Below, in pieces: positions 6,773 to 14,306 of a stretch of DNA of 30,410 nucleotides. Within the stretch, counting starts at the first letter, position 1. Each line of letters opens with the position of its first letter. The stretch is from positions 1-30,410 of IMG/VR virus record IMGVR_UViG_3300042691_010135; one strand, written 5' to 3'. The position numbers were made by a program, and so were the translations under genes. The stretch is from a virus. The notes under the pieces were generated by a model. It was not told where the DNA came from, made no database searches, and saw nothing but the letters and a program-made list of their open reading frames with translations.

Positions 6773-7105
6773 ACTGACTTGAATGCTAAAAACGATAGCA
6801 GAAATTTCACCGTCGCGGGATTCAATCGTAGTGAATCCTGGCTTGCAGATAAGGTCTAGTCCTCTAGGGGCTACATATCCACGAGCAATTGCTATGGCTT
6901 TTACTGCTTGGTTTACTGCTCCAGCCCCAACAGCACGCAGTTTGACCTGATGGTCAGCGTAGAGGGCATGAGCGATTGCTGAAGCAACGCTTTGAGGGTT
7001 ACTTCCTGCACTAACCCGAAGAAAGTTTTCTTCGGCTGAAACATCTTTTGGTTCAATATCTGTCACGAGTTTGTGTTCCTTTGCTACGTTTTGTGTGCCC
7101 ACCAC
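6770..7105 (-). CDS. SpoVS family protein (Alba-like fold)
   Basis: 111 residues. From residue ~27 the sequence follows the stage V sporulation protein S family closely: FLRVSAGSNPQSVASAIAHAL, then RAVGAGAVNQAVKAIAIARGYVAPRGLDLICKPGF, and a C-terminal strand (SAIVFSIQV). Known SpoVS proteins are ~86 residues with an Alba-like, nucleic-acid-binding fold and affect sporulation in Bacillus and development in other bacteria. Here a ~27-residue N-terminal extension precedes the core. The start is uncertain: GTG 7105 (used here), GTG 7102, or GTG 7066 with AAAGGA upstream, which would give almost the core alone. In a phage a nucleic-acid-binding or regulatory role is inferred. Followed by a hairpin. 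Confidence 0.85.
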   Translation of the reverse strand: MVGTQNVAKEHKLVTDIEPKDVSAEENFLRVSAGSNPQSVASAIAHALYADHQVKLRAVGAGAVNQAVKAIAIARGYVAPRGLDLICKPGFTTIESRDGEISAIVFSIQVS

Positions 7106-7136
7106 TTCGTAACCATAGGTTCAAACCCCATATAAA

Positions 7137-7706
7137 TCAGCCTAAACGTGGTTCATCTCTGTATTTTGGGTCTCTCATTTGCTGAATTACCGCATTTTCT
7201 ACGGCATTTATCCCAACACCCCTAATTAATCTGGCTAAAGCATAGGAGTCTGCTGCATTGTCGTCGTTAAATTCAATACCCCACCGCTTGTACATTTGAA
7301 GCAGCATCTCTTGCTTTTTAGAGTTCCCCTTGCCTGAAGCAAACTTCTTTAAGGTCATAGGAGGAACTTGAAGCGGGTAAATATTGTTATAAAGAAGTTC
7401 TAACTTTACCGCTCCTGCTAACTCTCCAAGTTTTAATGCTGCTGGGCTTTGTAAAACAGACCCTTCCATAGCAACATCAAGTACTTTTCCAGCCCGTGCT
7501 TCATACTCATAAAAAACTTCTCGCATAAACTCTTGAATATCTTTTAGTCTTTCTACGCCAAAATGCGGAGACTTGTAAACCCAGGAAGTGTACTTGTTTG
7601 GGTCATTAGCCTGTAAAAAAGTAATAGCAAAACCCGTTAAAGATTGGTCAATACCTGCGTATACCTCTTGTCCAACTTCTAATCCACCATCAAATTGTTT
7701 TGTCAT
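7137..7706 (-). CDS. RuvC-like Holliday junction resolvase
   Basis: 189-residue RNase H-fold nuclease. Catalytic acidic residues are visible in the RuvC order: Asp20 in YAGIDQSLTGFAI, Glu81 in VAMEGSV, and Asp148/149 with Asp153 in NDDNAADSYALA. A GK-rich loop (KKFASGKGNSKKQ) precedes the last helix, as in RuvC and related phage resolvases. It would cleave branched DNA (Holliday or replication/packaging junctions). It overlaps the dNMP kinase gene upstream by 17 bases. The RBS is weak. Confidence 0.85.
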   Translation of the reverse strand: MTKQFDGGLEVGQEVYAGIDQSLTGFAITFLQANDPNKYTSWVYKSPHFGVERLKDIQEFMREVFYEYEARAGKVLDVAMEGSVLQSPAALKLGELAGAVKLELLYNNIYPLQVPPMTLKKFASGKGNSKKQEMLLQMYKRWGIEFNDDNAADSYALARLIRGVGINAVENAVIQQMRDPKYRDEPRLG

Positions 7707-8214
7707 ACGTTTTCTTGACTAAGAATTCTAACTGTTCAACATCTCCGTCATTTAAAAGTATGTTGTCAAAATTAAAATTATCTAATTCCCACTCTGAAAT
7801 ATGAGAATTTACAGCCGTAACTCCTGGTCTTTCAACTCTCCATATAAGACCTTGATGAGCCTGTATAACTTCGGCTTCATTTTGAAACCTAACATCAGCA
7901 ATTACGTAATTTCTATCTTCCCTCATTTTACTGAAAGCAGCCATAATCCAAACGTCTTTATGAATGTGAGTACGAGCAGCGTATCCAAGTGATTGAAGAA
8001 AAAGCCTGACTTCTTCTTTTGACTTTGCAATTTCCCAACCGTAGTTATCTACCATTGAAATAAGAGATTCCCCATCAACAGAAGGATTTAAAGCATACAA
8101 AATCTCTCTAATAGGGTCAGCAAAAGATATGCGTTCAAACGCATACTCCCTCACAAGGACTTCAGCAACCGTGTCTTTGCCAGAACGTGCATATCCTGAT
8201 AGACCAATAATCAT
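7690..8214 (-). CDS. Deoxynucleoside monophosphate kinase
   Basis: 174-residue P-loop kinase. Walker A is GLSGYARSGKDT (residues 4-15), the signature of phage dNMP kinases (T4 gp1-like and the AAA_18/NMP-kinase type), followed by FADPIREIL (an LID/substrate-side motif typical of this group), then VIADVRFQNEAE near residue 105 and a C-terminal DNILLNDG. It phosphorylates dNMPs to dNDPs to feed DNA synthesis. ATG 8214 overlaps the TGA of the upstream gene (ATGA). Substrate specificity cannot be read from the sequence. Confidence 0.85.
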   Translation of the reverse strand: MIIGLSGYARSGKDTVAEVLVREYAFERISFADPIREILYALNPSVDGESLISMVDNYGWEIAKSKEEVRLFLQSLGYAARTHIHKDVWIMAAFSKMREDRNYVIADVRFQNEAEVIQAHQGLIWRVERPGVTAVNSHISEWELDNFNFDNILLNDGDVEQLEFLVKKTYDKTI

Positions 8215-8702
8215 GTTGAATACTTGTCCTTTCGATTTGCACGGAAATCAGAAGCACGTCGAGTTAACTCACGAGATACTAAAGCAGTGTCTCGTTCTAA
8301 GTTATAAAACATTGACTCTATCATTTTACGATAGGCATAAACTTTATCAAGTTCTTCTGTTAACTTTAATATCTTAGGGTCAATAGAAACTTCGGCTTTA
8401 ATACCTGTAATTCGTTCTCCCGTAATTTTTTGAGTCATACGATTTACCATTAGTTTTGCCGATGCAACCTCTAAGTTCCTATCTGCTGCACGCTCATCAA
8501 TTTGTGCTGCTGATAGTTGTGTAGCAACGTAGTTAGACCATGCTGTAAGTTGGCTAAACAAAGCACTTAACTCTTCGCTATCTAACACGGTTAACTCTTT
8601 TGGCATTAAAGGAAATACAGATTGCTGTGGGGCGTAGGTAAACCCCTGGTCTAACAGAGAGTTAATCGCTTCTTCTGATGCGGGTCCTAGTTTTAAACTC
8701 AT
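8211..8702 (-). CDS. Hypothetical helical protein in recombination cluster (163 aa)
   Basis: About 163 residues from ATG 8702, which overlaps the TGA of the Cas4-like gene (ATGA). A longer frame to 8726 is less likely. Mostly helical with heptad-like Leu/Ile spacing (residues ~60-150), no Cys, Arg/Lys-rich C-terminus (RRASDFRANRKDKY). Its position between a Cas4-like nuclease and dNMP kinase suggests a role in DNA recombination or replication; that is inference from context. No family recognised. Confidence 0.6.
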   Translation of the reverse strand: MSLKLGPASEEAINSLLDQGFTYAPQQSVFPLMPKELTVLDSEELSALFSQLTAWSNYVATQLSAAQIDERAADRNLEVASAKLMVNRMTQKITGERITGIKAEVSIDPKILKLTEELDKVYAYRKMIESMFYNLERDTALVSRELTRRASDFRANRKDKYST

Positions 8703-9538
8703 TTGATTCCTCCAAATTGTTCGCAAGATTTACAGGTAAACCCTGGATTATTTGTACATTCTAACGGAGTACCTGCTTCGACAGCCTCACAGACTCTTTT
8801 GGCTTTTAGAAACTTGCTTTCCACTAATTCAAAGTCTGCTTTAATTACAAACTCTTTGTAATCTTGGTCAGCCTTTAACTCATAAAGAAACACTATCTCG
8901 TTTACTTCATGACCTAGCCTCCTCATTAATTCAAGGTAAATCTGACCCTGCATAACGTGAGTGCTGAAAGGACGACGAATACTTCGCCACGCTGCTTGTA
9001 AATCTCCATCTGCTTTAGCGATTAAATCTGGAGCCTCAATACGAATTGTGCCAGCACCAATAGACTTAATTTCAATAAGGCAATCTTCTCCGATACCTTT
9101 TATCCAGCCGTCTGCATGTCCTGCAATTCTAAGTTCGTCGTAAACCAACGGAACTTCTTTATAAACCTTATCTGGAACACCAACAAGGTCTTTAGAAGTT
9201 GCCCAAGTAGTGCTATTGGGTTTGCCTAAATCCCAAAGCCCATGTAAAACACCCATCTCACTAAACCAGTTCTGCCATTTAGCGTGAATCGAGTGACCCT
9301 CATCAAAAATAGACTGAAGTCGTAAATTTGGGTTATCTTTCTTTACGGGCACTCCAGACAAAGCAAAGTAAGAAGCACGTAAGCACCAATCAGACTTTGC
9401 CATTTCAGAAGGGTGTAGAACATCTGTTCGACGGTCTTCTGGTTTCTTTGCCAAAAGATGACGTTCAATATCGCCAATTAGTCTAGGGTTAGACTTCTTA
9501 GCATCTAAGAACCGTTTTAAGTCACTCATTCCAGTCAT
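8699..9538 (-). CDS. Cas4-like PD-(D/E)XK exonuclease with Fe-S cysteines
   Basis: 279-residue RecB/Cas4-like nuclease. Seen in order: LHPSEMAKSDWC with Cys52, GHADG with Asp143, LIEIKS with Glu156 and Lys158 (the PD-ExK core), QGQIYLEL as the QxxxY-type motif, and a C-terminal triplet Cys261, Cys269, Cys272. One N-terminal plus three C-terminal Cys is the arrangement holding a 4Fe-4S cluster in Cas4 and AddB. Family members are single-strand exonucleases. In phages they accompany RecA-type recombination, and no CRISPR array or Cas1 is present here. ATG 9538 or 9529 are both possible starts. Confidence 0.88.
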   Translation of the reverse strand: MTGMSDLKRFLDAKKSNPRLIGDIERHLLAKKPEDRRTDVLHPSEMAKSDWCLRASYFALSGVPVKKDNPNLRLQSIFDEGHSIHAKWQNWFSEMGVLHGLWDLGKPNSTTWATSKDLVGVPDKVYKEVPLVYDELRIAGHADGWIKGIGEDCLIEIKSIGAGTIRIEAPDLIAKADGDLQAAWRSIRRPFSTHVMQGQIYLELMRRLGHEVNEIVFLYELKADQDYKEFVIKADFELVESKFLKAKRVCEAVEAGTPLECTNNPGFTCKSCEQFGGIK

Positions 9539-9854
9539 CCAATCGCATTATGTATTCCTTTAAGGTCATCTTCTTCTTGTAAGAAGACTTCCATTTACGT
9601 ATTTGTGCGTTCCGTTCTCTGTGAGAAAGACCGCCCCAAATTCCGTGAGGCTCTTCTCTTTCTACAGCATCCCACAGACAATTAAGCCTTACAGGACACG
9701 GGTTCTTTCCGTTTTCTCCTAAACAATAAGCCTTGGCTTCATCAGCAATGACTTTGTAAAGTTCTTTATCTCGTGGAGGGTAGAAGATGTCGGTGTCTGC
9801 AACACCCTTACACCTTGCTTCATATCGCCACGACCAAGATGGTTGTTCATCCAT
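9522..9854 (-). CDS. WhiB-like (Wbl) Fe-S transcription regulator
   Basis: 110-residue protein with the Wbl signature: WRYEARC (Cys15), an Asp/Phe-Pro segment (DTDIFYPP), then Cys44, Cys53, Cys59 within AYCLGENGKNPCPVRLNC, the GIWGG turn (EPHGIWGGLSHRER) and a basic C-terminus (RKWKSSYKKK) for DNA contact. Wbl proteins bind a 4Fe-4S cluster through four Cys and work with the host primary sigma factor; phage members are known to alter host transcription. The spacing Cys2-X8-Cys3 is unusual, since CXXC is normal. ATG 9854 with AGGAA 6 bases upstream is preferred over TTG 9860. Confidence 0.9.
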   Translation of the reverse strand: MDEQPSWSWRYEARCKGVADTDIFYPPRDKELYKVIADEAKAYCLGENGKNPCPVRLNCLWDAVEREEPHGIWGGLSHRERNAQIRKWKSSYKKKMTLKEYIMRLDDWNE

Positions 9855-9867
9855 TGACAATTCCTGT

Positions 9868-10176
9868 TCATAAGTTATCTCTCATTTCTAGGTAATCGTC
9901 TTCAAGGAGAACCACATAGTTCTCCCCATCTAGATGGATGCCAAGTACGGGTATTCGGCTATCTAAGATTGCTTCTCTCGTAATCTTTTTTAATACATCG
10001 GACTTAATGGTGACCTGTTTTTTACCAGTCCACTTGTGCTCAATCAATAAGTCCTTCGACCTTACGTCTCCCTTTCTAGACCAAAAGGCTCCAGAAGCAG
10101 CAGTTCGAGCACCACCAACCCGTTTTGCTAAACGGTTTTCGTGTTTACGAGACTGCTTCTGACCTTCTGATTTCAT
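9868..10176 (-). CDS. Hjc-like PD-(D/E)XK endonuclease
   Basis: 102 residues. Motifs: basic N-terminus with HENRLAKRVGGARTAASGAFW, KGDV (Asp37), LIEHKWT (Glu46, Lys48), then ITREAILDSRIPVLGI and a C-terminal strand. This order (E in helix, SGA, KGD, ExK, EA helix, PVLxI) matches small phage nucleases related to archaeal Hjc resolvases and restriction-type PD-(D/E)XK enzymes. Likely cuts branched or recombination DNA; activity inferred. ATG 10176 overlaps the upstream TGA (ATGA). It makes this the second resolvase-type nuclease beside the RuvC-like one. Confidence 0.72.
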   Translation of the reverse strand: MKSEGQKQSRKHENRLAKRVGGARTAASGAFWSRKGDVRSKDLLIEHKWTGKKQVTIKSDVLKKITREAILDSRIPVLGIHLDGENYVVLLEDDYLEMRDNL

Positions 10177-10421
10177 TTCTCTAACTGCGACTCTCGTTTT
10201 GGCCCAATAGCCACAAGAGTCAAAGCAACCGTTTCTACTATGTCTGTCGCAATAATCATCAAATCTTCAGGGTGGCCTCGTTCTTTTAGCCATTTACCTG
10301 TATACATACTTTGTTTTTGTAATATAACAGGAACTACTATATCTAAAAAGTCTTCCATTGATAGAAACCAAGGAGGACCTGCAATCTCTTGTTCGTACAA
10401 ACTTGCTTTGACTTTACCCAA
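10173..10421 (-). CDS. Hypothetical small protein (82 aa)
   Basis: 82 residues beginning at TTG 10421 with AGCAGGTAA 9 bases upstream. No ATG lies in a better place. It contains a mixed hydrophobic/helical core (WFLSMEDFLDIVVPVIL and ATDIVETVALTLVAIG) but looks soluble, not transmembrane. It overlaps recA by 8 bases and the Hjc-like gene by ATGA. The position suggests a recombination accessory role. No family recognised. Confidence 0.5.
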   Translation of the reverse strand: MGKVKASLYEQEIAGPPWFLSMEDFLDIVVPVILQKQSMYTGKWLKERGHPEDLMIIATDIVETVALTLVAIGPKRESQLEK

Positions 10422-11430
10422 GAGTGATTACCTGCTTTCTTAAATCGTCCATTAGTTCAATTTCTTCTCGAATAGAAGCGATTACCGCTTCGGTTCCTTG
10501 CCATTTACGCTCACCATAGTAATACCAACCGCCTTTTCTTTCTATTATGCCACTAACAACTGACATAGCAGCAATCTCTTTAGCAAAGTCATATTGCCCT
10601 GGCTCACAGTCTCCACCTTTGTCAAAGTAAAAATCAAAGTAAGCCACTCTTTGAGGAGGAGCGGTCTTATTCTTTAAAGTTCTAACCTTGATGGTTTGCC
10701 CTACTCTTTTCTTATCATTACCGCTTCCTGCTTCAATCCAGTCATCTCGACGAATTTCAGAACGAGTAAAGAACGCATAGTTCTTGCCCTCACCTCCAGG
10801 AGTTGTACGAGGGTCTCCGTGCATTACGCCAATCTTCATACGGTATTGATTGATGATTAGCCCTAAAACGGCTCTTTCATCTTCAACTAAACTTCTTTTC
10901 ATGGCAGAACCAACGACTCTAAAGAACTTGTTAGTTAACAAGGCTCCTCTTCCAACAGTCATTTCATCCATGTTCTTTTCCATCTCAGGCATTGGAGAAA
11001 GAGCAGGTAAAGAATCGATAACAATTGCATCAACTGCTTTTGAGTTAGCAAACTCAATTACAGATTGATAAGCCTCTTCCATAATAGAGGTTTCAATTAC
11101 AATAATCTTAGAAGAATCTACGCCACACATTTCTGCGTATTCTGGAACCCACTGTTCTGCAGCAACCCACACAGTTGTGTACTCAGGATTTAGTTTTTGA
11201 TTAGCAGCAATACACTTTAAAGCAACAGCAGTTTTACCGTGAGAAGATTCACCAACTAATTCGTTCCATTGGTTTCCTGGGAAACCACCACCTAGAACAT
11301 AATCTAAAGTGGTTGAGCCTGAAGTAATACGAGGAATTAAATCACTTCTAATATCAGAAGCCTTTACTACAACGTTATCCCCAAACTTCTTGTTTAGTTG
11401 AGCCAATACTTTTAATGCTTCTGCGTTCAT
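10414..11430 (-). CDS. recA: RecA/UvsX-type recombinase
   Basis: 338-residue strand-exchange ATPase. Walker A is GESSHGKT (residues 60-67), where cellular RecA has GPESSGKT; the Walker B is AIVIDSLPAL; MKRS and LIINQYRMKIGVMHGD correspond to the loop L1/MAW neighbourhood, and GGEGKNYAF to L2. It forms filaments on ssDNA for homologous recombination and recombination-dependent replication. ATG 11430 overlaps the upstream TGA (ATGA), with GGGAG about 10 bases away. The longer frame to 11466 is rejected. It lacks the long basic C-terminal tail of some cellular RecAs. Confidence 0.92.
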   Translation of the reverse strand: MNAEALKVLAQLNKKFGDNVVVKASDIRSDLIPRITSGSTTLDYVLGGGFPGNQWNELVGESSHGKTAVALKCIAANQKLNPEYTTVWVAAEQWVPEYAEMCGVDSSKIIVIETSIMEEAYQSVIEFANSKAVDAIVIDSLPALSPMPEMEKNMDEMTVGRGALLTNKFFRVVGSAMKRSLVEDERAVLGLIINQYRMKIGVMHGDPRTTPGGEGKNYAFFTRSEIRRDDWIEAGSGNDKKRVGQTIKVRTLKNKTAPPQRVAYFDFYFDKGGDCEPGQYDFAKEIAAMSVVSGIIERKGGWYYYGERKWQGTEAVIASIREEIELMDDLRKQVITLG

Positions 11431-11795
11431 CCGTCTATTCTCCCTATAATTCCTTGAGGATTCCAATTACTTTGAACATCATTGCCGTTAGCAACTTTAG
11501 TAGGGCCTTCAACGTTTGCTCCAGTTAATGCCCCATACCTACTTCCAGATTGGCTAATTGGATACCCACAGTCATAACAATGGGGAGCAGCATTTGCAAC
11601 AGCCATGTAATTTTTACTGCCACATTCAGGACAAGACAGTGTTTGATTTGCACTTCCAATACGAAGATTTGGCTGTGGTTGTGGAGCAACATAAGGAGTC
11701 ATCGGTTGTTGAGAAGGGGGCATTGGAGGAGAAGAGTCTTGCCTTGGTTGCGGAACTTGACCCTGTAACTTCTTTGCCCACCAATCAGCACTCAT
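11427..11795 (-). CDS. Zinc-ribbon protein with Pro-rich N-terminus (122 aa)
   Basis: 122 residues: an N-terminal WWAKKL motif, a Pro/Gln-rich linker (residues 14-44), a four-Cys zinc ribbon (Cys55, 58, 73, 76 in CPECG...CYDCG) and a Gly/Asn-rich tail. I recall proteins of this layout next to recA in actinophages; their role is not known to me. Zinc binding is inferred from the ribbon. Start ATG 11795 has an AAGGAG Shine-Dalgarno and ATGA overlap with the upstream gene. Confidence 0.65.
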   Translation of the reverse strand: MSADWWAKKLQGQVPQPRQDSSPPMPPSQQPMTPYVAPQPQPNLRIGSANQTLSCPECGSKNYMAVANAAPHCYDCGYPISQSGSRYGALTGANVEGPTKVANGNDVQSNWNPQGIIGRIDG

Positions 11796-12229
11796 TTTTT
11801 TACACTCCTTGGAATTATTGGACCGAGACTTAGCAATCCTATATCAACCAACTGACAAATAGCCCCAGTTACAGAGGCAATTGCAATTTGATGTGACCTA
11901 GAAAAATAGTAGTCCCAATACTCGTCAGGGGCTTCATTGGATTCACTCCCCATCTTAGTTCGGTGTAACTCAGTAGTTGCTTTTGCCACTTGATAACACT
12001 GAGCCACAATTAACGGCATTAAGTATTCAATTCTGCTAAATCGTTTATCGCTATCTTGTTGCTCTTTTTCAGCAACCTCGTCACTTACGTATGAAGCACC
12101 AGCAATCACACTTAAAGCAAAAGCGTCTTGAAGTTGTGAATCTAAAAACATACCTCGCATACGGTACATAATTTCTGCCATAAGCATGTCAGAGTCTAAT
12201 TCGGCAGGTTTCTTTTTTCGGAAGAACAT
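11792..12229 (-). CDS. Hypothetical protein downstream of DNA polymerase (145 aa)
   Basis: 145 residues from ATG 12229, which shares a base with the polymerase TAA (TAATG). The 12247 extension is rejected. Basic start (MFFRKKKPAE), then helices with hydrophobic face, a short acidic patch (VAEKEQQDSDKR) and a hydrophobic C-terminal third (IAIASVTGAICQLVDIGLL). It could have one membrane-associated helix, but this is not clear. No family recognised; translationally tied to the polymerase. Confidence 0.55.
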   Translation of the reverse strand: MFFRKKKPAELDSDMLMAEIMYRMRGMFLDSQLQDAFALSVIAGASYVSDEVAEKEQQDSDKRFSRIEYLMPLIVAQCYQVAKATTELHRTKMGSESNEAPDEYWDYYFSRSHQIAIASVTGAICQLVDIGLLSLGPIIPRSVKK

Positions 12230-14241
12230 TACTTTGCTTGCCCCCATTTCTGTACTATATGTGTGTCAGCAATTAAAGGTACAAGCATGTCTGGAAGTTT
12301 TACTCCCTCCATAGACTCTCTAATTGCTAAGGCTGTCTCTTCGGCTAAGTGGTCAGGAGCAATTGTGACCAATTCATCGTGCACAGTCAATAGGACATTC
12401 ACAGTAGGTTCGCCTACAAAACAAGAATGTGCTCTAACCATGGCTAATTTAATTAAATCTGCAGCAGAACCTTGAATAACGGTGTTAAAGGCTTGGCGTT
12501 CTGCCCTAGACTTTGGTCCTAAATCTTTACTTAAAATTTCAGGGATATAACGTCGTCTGCCCAAGATTGTCTGGACAAAAGGTAGGGGTCTTTGTTGCTT
12601 AGCAAATCTAATAATTTGATTTCTGTAACGGTTGATGTCTTTAAATCTGTCGTTAAACAAGTCCATTAACTGGTGGGCTTCTTTTACAGTACACCCAATT
12701 TGGTCTGCAATTTTTTCTGGTCCAATTCCGTAAGCAATTGCTAATACTAAAACCTTACCTGCTTTTCTATCCACACCCATTCTTTCGCCAATGGTGGTGT
12801 AAATGTCTCCACCATCTAAGTAGTTCTTAACGAACGCAGGGTCTTTTGAAAACGAAGCAATAATTCTTGGTTCAATCTGTGAGTAGTCAGCAACAATTAG
12901 TTTGTGCCCTGGTGGTGCTATAAATAAATCACGAATAAGTTTCCCATACTCTCCTGAGTTAGGAATGTTCTGTAAGTTAGGCTCGCTACTGGAAAAACGC
13001 CCTGTCTCTGCTCCATGAGATTTAAAGTTAGTATGAACCTTACCGTTTACCAAAAGACTCTGACGTTCTGTAGTCTTTGATTTTCCAGCAGTCGTTCTAG
13101 TAACTTCACCACCTGAGTATGGAGTCACGTAAGTAGTCATTAGTTTGTTTAAGTCTTGGTAACGCATAATGGCTGCTACTAATGGGTCTTTTTCTCTATA
13201 GTAATCTAAGGCTTCAGAACTTACAGAATAATGATTTATTAATACCTCTTGCCCACTTTTCATGGCTTCAAACCCTTTTGGTGTTAATGCAATCTTAATA
13301 GTTTTATTTGGGCGAATACCTCTGCCACCTTCAGACTTTGGAGTAAACAAAAGTTTTTGCTTTTCTGGAATAGAGTTCATGTGAAACTCACGCCCAGCAA
13401 TTTTATATGCTTCTGCTGTAACTTCTACAATGTCTGCGTCAATCTTCTTTTTCAAACGGTCTAGTTCTTCAATATCAATTGATGCTCCAGTAAGTTCCAT
13501 ATCTGCTAAAACTAAAAGAAGGTCCATCTCTAATCGCCAAACCGTCATCATGTCGCGTTCTTTTAAACGAACACTATAAATCTTGTATAACTCCCACGTG
13601 CTTTCTGCGTCTATACCTGCGTATTTAGCAACGTCACTAAAAGCATGTTTTTCAACAGCGTGACCAATTCCTTTTACAACAACTTTGTTTAGTTCTCGTT
13701 TTGCACAATCATCAAGCCCTAAACCATTTTTAGTTCTGTTATCTAGAATAAAAGAAGCCATCATTGTGTCAAAATAAGGCTTTGGACAAACTACTCCACG
13801 GTAATACTTTGCAATTGCTTTAAGGTCAAACTTAATATTGTGACCAACCTTTACTTTGTCACTAAACATCAAAGGCTTTATGTGCTTAAACACATCACCA
13901 GGAAGTAACTGTTCAGGAGCATCATCAAAAATTGCTTTCCAACTATCTTCTCGTTTAGAGAAGTCTTGCTCACGAATCTCTTTACCTTCATCTACTCTTT
14001 TTTGCCCTGATGCAAGTAAAGGCTTTTCCCAAAATAAAAACTCTCCATTTGGATGTCCCATAGGAATTACATCTACGCGTCCTTCTGTAGCGAACGCAAT
14101 CCAAGTTACTTTGTTTAAAAGAGGATGCACTCTTGCAAAGTCATCGTCCCCAACGGTTTCTACGTCAAAAGCAAATGCAGGTTGGGTTAAGTAATAGTCC
14201 ACCATTTCTAGTAAACCATCTTGTGTCGTAATGATATTCAT
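12229..14241 (-). CDS. Family A DNA polymerase with 3'-5' exonuclease
   Basis: 670-residue replicative polymerase of the Pol I family without the 5' nuclease domain. Proofreading motifs are intact: Exo I FDVET (Asp26, Glu28), Exo II HNIKFD (Asn135, Asp139), Exo III YAGID (Tyr207, Asp211). Polymerase motif A is VADYSQIE (Asp452), motif B DRKAGKVLVLAIAYG (Arg492, Lys496, Tyr504) and motif C VHDELV (His621, Asp622, Glu623). In motif B, Leu500 occupies the position of E. coli Phe762. ATG 14241, with AAGGGG 4 bases upstream, is preferred over 14283, which would read through the hairpin at 14263-14292. Confidence 0.93.
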   Translation of the reverse strand: MNIITTQDGLLEMVDYYLTQPAFAFDVETVGDDDFARVHPLLNKVTWIAFATEGRVDVIPMGHPNGEFLFWEKPLLASGQKRVDEGKEIREQDFSKREDSWKAIFDDAPEQLLPGDVFKHIKPLMFSDKVKVGHNIKFDLKAIAKYYRGVVCPKPYFDTMMASFILDNRTKNGLGLDDCAKRELNKVVVKGIGHAVEKHAFSDVAKYAGIDAESTWELYKIYSVRLKERDMMTVWRLEMDLLLVLADMELTGASIDIEELDRLKKKIDADIVEVTAEAYKIAGREFHMNSIPEKQKLLFTPKSEGGRGIRPNKTIKIALTPKGFEAMKSGQEVLINHYSVSSEALDYYREKDPLVAAIMRYQDLNKLMTTYVTPYSGGEVTRTTAGKSKTTERQSLLVNGKVHTNFKSHGAETGRFSSSEPNLQNIPNSGEYGKLIRDLFIAPPGHKLIVADYSQIEPRIIASFSKDPAFVKNYLDGGDIYTTIGERMGVDRKAGKVLVLAIAYGIGPEKIADQIGCTVKEAHQLMDLFNDRFKDINRYRNQIIRFAKQQRPLPFVQTILGRRRYIPEILSKDLGPKSRAERQAFNTVIQGSAADLIKLAMVRAHSCFVGEPTVNVLLTVHDELVTIAPDHLAEETALAIRESMEGVKLPDMLVPLIADTHIVQKWGQAK

Positions 14242-14262
14242 AATGCCCCTTGCTATAGAAGT

Positions 14263-14292
14263 GGGGAGTCTGTGTGACGGCACAGACTCCCC
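14263..14292 (-). terminator. Strong 12-bp hairpin between SSB-like and polymerase genes
   Basis: GGGGAGTCTGTG and CACAGACTCCCC form a perfect 12-bp, GC-rich stem with a 6-base loop (TGACGG on the plus strand), in the short gap between the SSB-like stop (14307) and the polymerase start (14241). On the minus strand it is followed by ACTTCTATAG, without a U-tract, so a canonical intrinsic terminator is not seen. It may instead attenuate transcription, protect or process mRNA, or act as a binding site. Type assignment is tentative. Confidence 0.45.
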
Positions 14293-14306
14293 TTGTGCTC
14301 AGTAAA

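Noticed and set aside
7084-7131. 16-codon minus-strand ORF (MGFEPMVTKWWAHKT) overlapping the SpoVS start
   Set aside because: Too short to judge, no clear Shine-Dalgarno, and chance occurrence in the gap is likely. A leader peptide cannot be excluded.
7081-7139. tRNA-like GGTTCAAACCCC on the plus strand
   Set aside because: Resembles a TψC loop, but the T stem has a mismatch and no pairing acceptor stem (GATTTAT-type) lies upstream at the right distance.
8699-9538. CRISPR-Cas adaptation (Cas4)
   Set aside because: The Cas4-like nuclease has no Cas1/Cas2 or repeat array nearby; it fits phage recombination exonucleases.
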